In this document: piece after piece, positions 49,440 through 56,150 of the stretch
Layout of the letters: each line of letters starts with the position of its first letter
Numbering within the stretch: the first letter of the stretch is position 1
Source of the DNA: Ichthyophthirius multifiliis
Lineage: Eukaryota; Ciliophora; Oligohymenophorea; Hymenostomatida
Length of the DNA stretch: 56,150 nt
Direction: 5' to 3'
Assembly: GCF_000220395.1 (NCBI RefSeq)
Contig: NW_004086370.1
Coordinates: 1-56,150 of the forward strand
Notes under the pieces: model-generated
Told to the model about the DNA's origin: nothing
What the model saw: only the letters and a program-made list of their open reading frames with translations
Databases searched by the model: none
Made by a program: the position numbers and the translations under genes

Positions 49440-49900
49440 TATTAAATTAAAAAAACTATTATTAATGAATATTATAAATTTATATACATTATTTTATTTT
49501 CTTTTTTATGTTAATAAAAAATTGTCAAATAGTCTTTATTTTAAAATATAAAAATATCAATTTAAAAATTTTTAATTAACAAATTCCTTTTAAAACTTTT
49601 AAATAATTTGGTTTTTTTATACTTTTAAATATCTTAAACTGCCTCAAAAGTTCTAATATATTTTTAATTTAAAACTTCATCTTAAATTGTATAAAAATAT
49701 CTATGAAAGATAATGCCTTTTTTCTTTTTATTATTAAAATATAAATAAAATTTTAATCATTTGTTTAGTTTATCTCTTAAGTTGTTTCAATTTTAGATTA
49801 ATATTATGTTCAATAAAATTGCTAATTGTAATTTAAATACTCTTAAAATTAATTTTATTATAAAAATATTTTGCATAACTATTATTAAATAAAAATATTT
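49440..49900 (-). other. possible minus-strand gene or gene remnant
   Basis: On the minus strand, 49735 down to about 49480 reads KKGIIFHRYFYTIQDEVLNQ, KYIRTFEAVQDIQKYKKTK and LFKSFKRNLLIKNF. That is more varied in residues than chance AT-rich translations. Just upstream, in another frame, is SIQITISNFIEHNINLKLKQ. I could not find a start or consistent introns, and no family is recognised. It may be a short real gene, a remnant or noise. Confidence 0.25.
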
Positions 49901-50227
49901 TTGTATTTTATATTATTAATCAAATATTATTAAAAAAATTATATTTATTCTGAAATACTTTAAATTTAAAATTTTTTAATATTTTTATGAAAATTGTTTT
50001 ATTAGTTTAAAGTATTAGTTAATAATTATTATTTTTTGTATATAAAAATTATATTATATATTTACAATAAAAAAATTGCTATTATTATTAAATTTTTTGA
50101 TTTAATTTTTTTTTTTAAGATTTTTATTTAAAAAATAATATATTAATTAATTAATCGTTTTGTTTTGATATAAACACCAAATAACAAAAAAAATAGTTAT
50201 AATTCATTTTTTACTTTTAATTTTAAA

Positions 50228-50266
50228 TGATTGAGTTTTTTTTTTAAAAAAAAAAATATCAGAATA
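50228..50266 (+). repeat. dispersed repeat, copy E (half element)
   Basis: GATTGAGTTTTT (50229-50240), a T/A run and TATCAGAAT (50257-50265) match the right half of copies A and B. No left half is evident. Confidence 0.4.
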
Positions 50267-50622
50267 AATGTAAATATAATATTTAATATTATTTATAAAA
50301 ATAGAAATTTCTTTGATTTTTACATTAATTATAATATAAAAAAATAAGATTATTTTTAAAATGTTTATTTAAATTTTATGAAATTATATTTTGTATTTAA
50401 TTTTTTTTTAGATATATAGTTTGGAATTTATAAGCTAATTTTTTAGGTTATTTTTAAATAAATTCATATAAATATATGATTAAATATAATTTTTATAATT
50501 TTATAATATAATATCATTAAATAATAGTCTTATTCAAAATAGGATTTTATATTTGATTTTTACAAAATTTTAAAAAAATAAAAATTAAATTAATAAATAA
50601 TCTTAATTATCTCTATTAATAT

Positions 50623-51364
50623 ATGTTTAAGATAAAAGGGCTTCAAAAAGTTTTACAAGTTCAAGATCTTTCAGATATATTTTAAAGAGAAGAAATTATT
50701 ATAGAAATAATAGGAGAATGCATAAAAGATTATGGAATTTTCTAAATTTTGTTAAAAATTTAGTTAGTTTTAAAATTTAAAATAATTAAAATTGAACTTA
50801 CATGGTAATTATATAACTGATTTTGGTGCTGAATAATTAGCATTATTATTAGGAATAATAGGAAATTAATTAAAAAAAATATATTTAATTATTGCTTGTA
50901 ATTTATTAAGTACAAAAGGAGTAATACATTTTATAAATTAAATTTCAAAATGCAAACATATATATGATATTTATATTGATTTTTATGCAAATAAAATACA
51001 AAATTAAGGGCTTTTTACTGTAGGATAAAATTTAAGAAAAATAGAAAATTTAAAAATTTGTGAATTAATATTTAATGCTAATTTAATAACTGATTAGGGT
51101 GCTTTAGAGCTAGTTTATTAGATTTAACATATGGATAATTTAGTAAAATTAACTCTTAGTTTTTAATTTATAAATTTATCTTGGAAATGTTAAAAGAATA
51201 TTTTTATGTATATAAAGTAAATGAAAAATTTAAAAATATTTTCTTATAGTTACATGTTATAAATATAAAATTAATAGCTAAAGATAAAATACTAATTAAA
51301 GCTTAAAAATTAATATATAAAGAGTATTAAAAATTTAATATTGATCAAATTATAAGCGCTATGA
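50623..51364 (+). CDS. leucine-rich-repeat protein, about 246 residues
   Basis: ATG 50623 (MFKIKGLQKVLQVQDLSDIF) to TGA 51362-51364. From about 50780 the repeats are of the RNI-like type expanded in ciliates: NLKQLKLNLHGNYITDFGAE then QLALLLGIIGNQLKKIYL, TKGVIHFINQISKCKHIYDI, NQGLFTVGQNLRKIENLKIC and LITDQGALELVYQIQHMDNL, with period near 28. The N-terminal exon joins this frame only with a one-base change next to an A-run near 50752-50763. A 13-nt intron there is implausible. The C-terminus is K/Q-rich. Such proteins are protein-interaction scaffolds; no specific role can be inferred. Confidence 0.6.
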
Positions 51365-52287
51365 ACTTTTTCTTTTGGTAACAGGAAAATATATTAATTT
51401 TAAACATCTAGCATTTATATATATTTTTTTAATTTATATAAAAATTTTTATCAATTATATCTTTATTTTTTTAAAAAATATAAATTATATTTATATTTTT
51501 ATTTTTAATTTTTAATATGTAATAAATATAATAAGATAAAATAAATATTTATATCTAGATAAAAATAAATTAAAAAATAATACATTTTAATTAAAAAATA
51601 TTATTTATATATAATTTTATTTAGATCTAAACACAATATCCAAACAATAAAAATAAAGAATTTTCATCAATTTATAAAGGAAAAATTATAATTATATTGT
51701 TTTTATTATTTATTTAATATTTTTAGATATTTTGATAATTTTATACACTTTTTTATATTCAAAAATACAAATATATTAATCTCTTTATATTTAAATGAAA
51801 TTAAAGGAAAATATAGTTTTTAATATAAAAAAGTTTAAAAAATAATCAAATATATTATATTTAATCAATTTAGATTATGGTGAAATCTAATTATTTTTAA
51901 AAAAGTATGATTCAAAAGATTAAAAGTAAAATAAAAATTAATGATTTTAAATAATAAATTAATAAACGAAATGTAAAATAAAAATAAATTATATTTTAAT
52001 TTAAGATTAGTATTAATTTTTATTGAATGTCTTAAATTAAATTTTATGTAAATTTAAATTAGAAAATTTGTTTTCATTAATAACTAATTTTTGCATTTTT
52101 TATGAATATGTACTATTATAAATATATTAAAACGATAAAAAAAAAAAAATAATATATAAAAATTATTAAAAATAATCATAAAAAAAATAAATTTAAATTA
52201 TAATAAAAAAAATATATATATTAGTAATTTTAAAATATTAATTTTAAAAATAAAAATAAATAAGCTAAGAACTTATTGAAGTAAATA
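51365..52287. other. AT-rich intergenic DNA
   Basis: About 920 bp of A/T tracts between + strand genes; nothing further recognised. Confidence 0.5.
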
Positions 52288-52818
52288 ATGGAAAGATATA
52301 TAAATTAAATTGAATTATCAAATTACGATTTTTCACTAGAATAAAATCACGTCAATTTTAATATTTAAGATGAAAAAATAGCATTATGGCGTACTTAAAG
52401 TTTTAAAAAAGCTTTAATTCAAAAAACTAATAAAAAAATAACAAATAAGTAAGCTTTAAAAATATATAAGGATCTTTATTATAATAGTGTTTTAAATAAT
52501 CAAAATCTTTATTATTACGAAAGAATCTTATATCATCCTGAATGCAGTAAAATTGATTATTTTTTTATCGAAAATAATATTGAAAAAGCTTAATATTATA
52601 TGCAAGGAGCTCTTGTAACCAACATATTGATAAATGCATTCATTTTTTTCAAAAAAAAATAATTTTTTATATAAAATTTCAGTTATATTTTACCAGTTTT
52701 CGGTATATTACCTTATTTTTCAATGCAACTAACTAAATTTTTTTGTAACTTTTAACTAAATAGAAGAGTTTAAAATATGGGATTATGTGAAAAATATAAA
52801 ATTGAATAAAAGATTTGA
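52288..52818 (+). CDS. unknown protein with two membrane segments, intronless
   Basis: Uninterrupted frame from ATG 52288 to TGA 52816-52818, 176 residues. The first 105 residues are hydrophilic (MERYINQIELSNYDFSLEQN, IALWRTQSFKKALIQ, YYYERILYHPECSKIDYFFI). Two hydrophobic stretches follow: GALVTNILINAFIFF and ILPVFGILPYFSMQLTKFF, separated by a K/Q/F-rich loop. The end is hydrophilic (RRVQNMGLCEKYKIEQKI). The hairpin layout suggests an organellar or ER membrane protein. I recognise no family. Confidence 0.6.
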
Positions 52819-52998
52819 TTAATTTTCTAAATTAAAAAAAATAATTATATTAAATTTTTAATAAAAAAAAAAAAAGATAAAATATATTTTTTTCTTTAAA
52901 AAAATATAATTATAAAAAATAATAATTATGTGTAAAAAGTATTATGCATTTTGATATTTTATAATTTTTTATATATTAATTATTTATAAATATAAATG

Positions 52999-53032
<34 letters not shown>

Positions 53033-53232
53033 TACTTTTTATATTACAGGAATATTTTATAAATATACAATAAAAATAAAAAGGCCTTCTACATTTATCA
53101 AACTTTGTTTTTTTTTGCTTATTGAGTTTTTTAAAAAAATTAAAAAACAATATGTAAAAATAATATATCTATAAATGTTTTATGTTATATATATTTATTA
53201 TTTATTTATATTATTAAATTTATATTATAAAA
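52819..53232. other. intergenic DNA with microsatellite and repeat copy D
   Basis: About 410 bp holding a TA run (53009-53032) and the repeat copy D (53071-53140). Confidence 0.55.
53071..53140 (+). repeat. dispersed repeat, copy D
   Basis: AAAAGGCC (53079-53086), TACATTT (53090-53096), a T run and ATTGAGTTTTTT (53121-53132) occur in the same order and similar spacing as on the minus strand of copy B. The outer TTCTGTA/TACAGAA ends are not clear here. Confidence 0.5.
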
Positions 53233-54894
53233 ATGAATGTTTAATAAATTTAATTTCAAGAAAAATAAATAAGTGAAAAGTTCTACAAAATCTTTTTATC
53301 TAGAAATAAAATATTTTGCAAAGGATTATTATTAAGTGGGTATTTTATTAATATCATTATAATAATAATAAAAAATTGGTATTTCATACTAAAAAAATAA
53401 CTTTTTTTTTATAGGTCAGAAAATTTTAAATTTATATTAACATTTTCTTTAATTAATATTGCAATAATAATTCATTATGCTATAATATTAAAAAGATTAA
53501 AATAATATATTTTTGTTATAGTTTTTCATATTTTTACAAATATTTTTATGATTTTAGTTAACTTTTCCGACCCAGGAATAATCCCTAAAATAGTATTTTA
53601 AATGTAAAAAATAAATTTTTTAACAAAATTATTAAAAAAGAATTCTAATATCGAAATTAATAAAGATTTTTTAAAAATTCCACTTAAAGATATTATTAAA
53701 AATGGTGAATACTAATACAAATATATTCTTTATTTAATTAAAAATAAATCTCATTTATTTAAAGTTAAATTTTGCACAACATGTATGTGATATTATAAAA
53801 ATAAATTAAATAATTAATTTAAATTATTATATTTAGGTGCTATATATAGACCTCCAAGAACTTCTCATTGTTCCATTTGTGATAATTGTGTAGAAAGATT
53901 CGATCATCATTGCTTTTGGTTGGGAACATGTATTGGAAAACGAAATTATAGGTAATATTATTATAATAAATAAAATAAAATAAACCTATAAATTTAAAAT
54001 AAAATACATAATTTAATTTAATGTTTATAAAAAAAGATTTTTTTTTTTTTTTCTATTTTTTGTCTGTAGCATATGTTTGATTGTTTTAATTTAAAATATT
54101 GAAATTTTAATTACAGAAAGTTAACAAAAGGAAGACTATTTGAATAATAATTACCTATCTATAATTTTGATTATCTATATTTTTATGGTTTAATTAATTT
54201 ATAAAAATAATAAAATTAAGACAAATATATATTATTCTTAATTAGATTTTTGTTTTTTCCTTTATTCTATTTGTTTTTCATAACTTTTTAATTTTTCAAA
54301 ATTTAACAACAAATGAGTACATTAAAAAAATTTGGAGAATAAAAAGCAAAAATCCATTCTAAAAGTTTAATACTAATAATAATATATAATATATTAATTA
54401 TTATTTCTTATTTTATTTTTTATGAAAAAAAAGAAAAAATTTCATTATTAATATAAAAGATATTCTTTTTAAAAGTCCAGTTACTAGCTTTTTAAATTTA
54501 AAAGGAAACGTTTATATAAATAATTTTTAAGAAGTAAATAATATTATTTACAAAAATATTTAATTTAATAAATAAAAGGAAAATAATATTAAAAACAATA
54601 GCAAAACAGGACAAGGTAAAATTTATAACTCGAAAAAAAGTAGTATAATTTTTATTGAAAAGAGAGAAAGCGAATGTTAAGAAAATAACAAACGTATATA
54701 TATATTTATATATATATTTTTTTTTCTAAAATTTATAATTAAAAAAAGAATTAAATTATTCTAATTATGAAAATAATAATAATTAAAACATTGCCAAATA
54801 AACAAATGAATTTCATAACTTAAAATAAGTATTTTAAAATAGTTAACCTAAAACTTTTGACACAGATGAAAAATCTAATTAAGAAAATAAATGA
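53233..54894 (+). CDS. DHHC palmitoyltransferase
   Basis: DHHC enzymes S-acylate cysteines on membrane proteins. ATG 53233 ([20 protein letters not shown]); first two membrane helices around 53420-53570 ([40 protein letters not shown]). The DPG motif (SDPGIIPK) follows at about 53570. The cysteine-rich domain spans an intron: KFCTTC, then [20 protein letters not shown] and [18 protein letters not shown], with the catalytic DHHC codons at 53902-53913. TM3 and TM4 follow (CLIVLIQNIEILI, then [17 protein letters not shown]), then the TTxE motif ([13 protein letters not shown]) and KNPF. A disordered N/S/K tail ends at TGA 54892-54894. Introns near 53337-53410, 53781-53835, 53951-54068 and 54186-54245 fit; those after 54360 are less certain. 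About 400 residues. All catalytic landmarks are present. Confidence 0.9.
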
Positions 54895-55421
54895 TTATTA
54901 ATAAATCAGTTAAAAGTATAATAAAAATATATTGATAAACTAATAAAATTAAAATAACAATTTGTATTTTAAATTTATATTTTGATTACTAATTTTAATT
55001 TTAAGTAATCTCCTAATTTTTTATTAATATTTTTTTATTTATATTATTAGTATTATATATCAGAATTAAATAAACATATTATTATAATTGATTATATTAT
55101 ATAATTATTTAAAAATATAAATTCTAATTTTTTTAAAAAAATTAAATAATTTATATTATATGAATAATAAAGTAAGAATAACAAAATGTATAATTTATAT
55201 TTTATATTTTATAATATTTTAATTGTTTACATTAATTTATGAATACATTTTATATTATAATTCAAATATTATCTATTTTAAAAAATTATTAATATATAAT
55301 TAATATTAATTTTTTTTAATTTAATAATGTTGTATTATATAAATAATATATATTTTTTCTTATTAACAAAAATTTATAAAATGAATTAAAAATAAAAGGA
55401 AATTTAAAAATTTAAATACAA
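54895..55421. other. AT-rich intergenic DNA
   Basis: About 530 bp, A/T tracts only, between + strand genes. Confidence 0.5.
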
Positions 55422-56150
55422 ATGAAAATTAAATTCATTTTTATAAAGTAAACCATAAAAATAGATGTTTAAGCTAATTTTAATAATTTTCAATATAAAT
55501 AAATTGAAAAATATAAGAATCAATTAAAGATTAAACTTAAGCACAATAATTTTTTAGGATAGAAAATTATGAAATAATTGGCAATTTAGGAACCCTAAAA
55601 ATATTTTTTAAAAAAAAGATAAAGAAATCATAAATTTCATTGAAAAAATTGATTAGGAAATTCTAAATAAAATTTAATATTTACTTTAAAAACTAAATTT
55701 AAGCAATATCAATATTTAAAATTATTTCTAATAAATACAAAATATTATGCGATATTATTTGTTCAAATATTATTTTATTTATACTTTAATTTTATAAAAA
55801 AATAAAAAATAAAAAATAAAAAATCAATAAAAAAATAAAAAGGATATAAAAAAAATTAATAATAGCCTATTATTGTTAATTACTTTATAAAAAATAAATA
55901 TAAAATAAAAATAAAAAAATAACAGAATAAATAATATTATCGAATTAAAAAAAATAGAAAAATATTATGAAAAATTGTTAAGACAAATAAAATTTAAGAC
56001 ACTCGTATTAAAATAAGCATTTTCTTAACTAAAAAAAATAAAAATAAATATTATATTATATTATATTATATTATTTTATCTAAAAATTAATTATAAATAT
56101 ATTAAATACTTTCTTTATATAATATTAAATTTTTTTATAGTTTGTATAAA
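55422..56150 (+). CDS. probable gene running towards the right edge (partial, unknown)
   Basis: From ATG 55422 a + strand frame reads MKIKFIFIKQTIKIDVQANF, QIEKYKNQLKIKLKHNNF and KIMKQLAIQEPQKYF. After a one-base frame change at an A-run near 55612 it reads DKEIINFIEKIDQEILNKIQ, YLLQKLNLSNINIQNYFQQI. The helical, charged pattern and Q content look coding up to about 55790. Beyond that the sequence becomes low-complexity A/T, with another possible exon near 55940-56030 (IELKKIEKYYEKLLRQIKF). No TGA stop is evident in this frame before the window ends. Family unknown; start and exons tentative. Confidence 0.35.

Larger units (their letters stand above)
48650..50622. other. 2-kb AT-rich intergenic region
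   Basis: Between the divergent CHIP and LRR genes. Contains a possible minus-strand gene fragment (49440-49900) and repeat copy E (50228-50266), both listed; otherwise A/T tracts. Confidence 0.45.

Overview
This window is nuclear (macronuclear-type) DNA from an oligohymenophorean ciliate. Long open frames appear only when TAA and TAG are read as glutamine and TGA is the sole stop. All 24 genes whose 3' end lies in the window finish on TGA. The DNA is extremely AT-rich, intergenic DNA is close to all A/T, and introns are mostly 40-70 nt with GT..AG ends. A very AT-rich relative of Tetrahymena such as Ichthyophthirius multifiliis fits best. That species assignment is inference.

Layout. 0.3-8.5 kb: a taxilin-like coiled-coil protein and a FAM135-type lipase fold protein on +, then a BET bromodomain/NET protein and an HVA22/REEP-like membrane protein on -. 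9-19.6 kb: an F-BAR-like protein, two unrecognised proteins, a long protein with CTFxP repeats, a gamma-carbonic-anhydrase-like protein and a small MGNFLC-starting IQ-motif protein, all on +. 19.9-28.4 kb: a DNAJC11 homologue and an OSCA/TMEM63 channel-family protein on +, converging on a two-domain cyclic-nucleotide-binding protein on -. 29-35 kb: an N/Q-rich protein, NC2-beta (Dr1), a small basic protein and an intronless MFS transporter on +. 35.2-42.1 kb: a long-chain acyl-CoA synthetase and the ciliary protein CFAP57 on -. 42.1-45.7 kb is the longest gene-poor stretch. 45.7-56.1 kb: an ANTH-domain clathrin adaptor (+), a CHIP/STUB1 TPR/U-box ligase (-), a leucine-rich-repeat protein, a two-TM protein, a DHHC palmitoyltransferase and a gene running towards the right edge (+).

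The genes are ordinary eukaryotic housekeeping and ciliary genes, not an operon. Themes are membrane traffic (taxilin, F-BAR, ANTH, HVA22, DHHC), mitochondria (gamma-CA, DNAJC11), chromatin/transcription (BET, Dr1) and cilia (CFAP57). I see no rRNA, tRNA, CRISPR, or virus-like element.

The most notable non-genic signal is a dispersed family of short AT-rich elements with TTCTGTA/TACAGAA ends and an inner ATTGAGTTTTT motif. It occurs at least five times, always in intergenic DNA. Several genes also need a one-base frame change next to an A or T run, which suggests homopolymer-length errors in the assembly.
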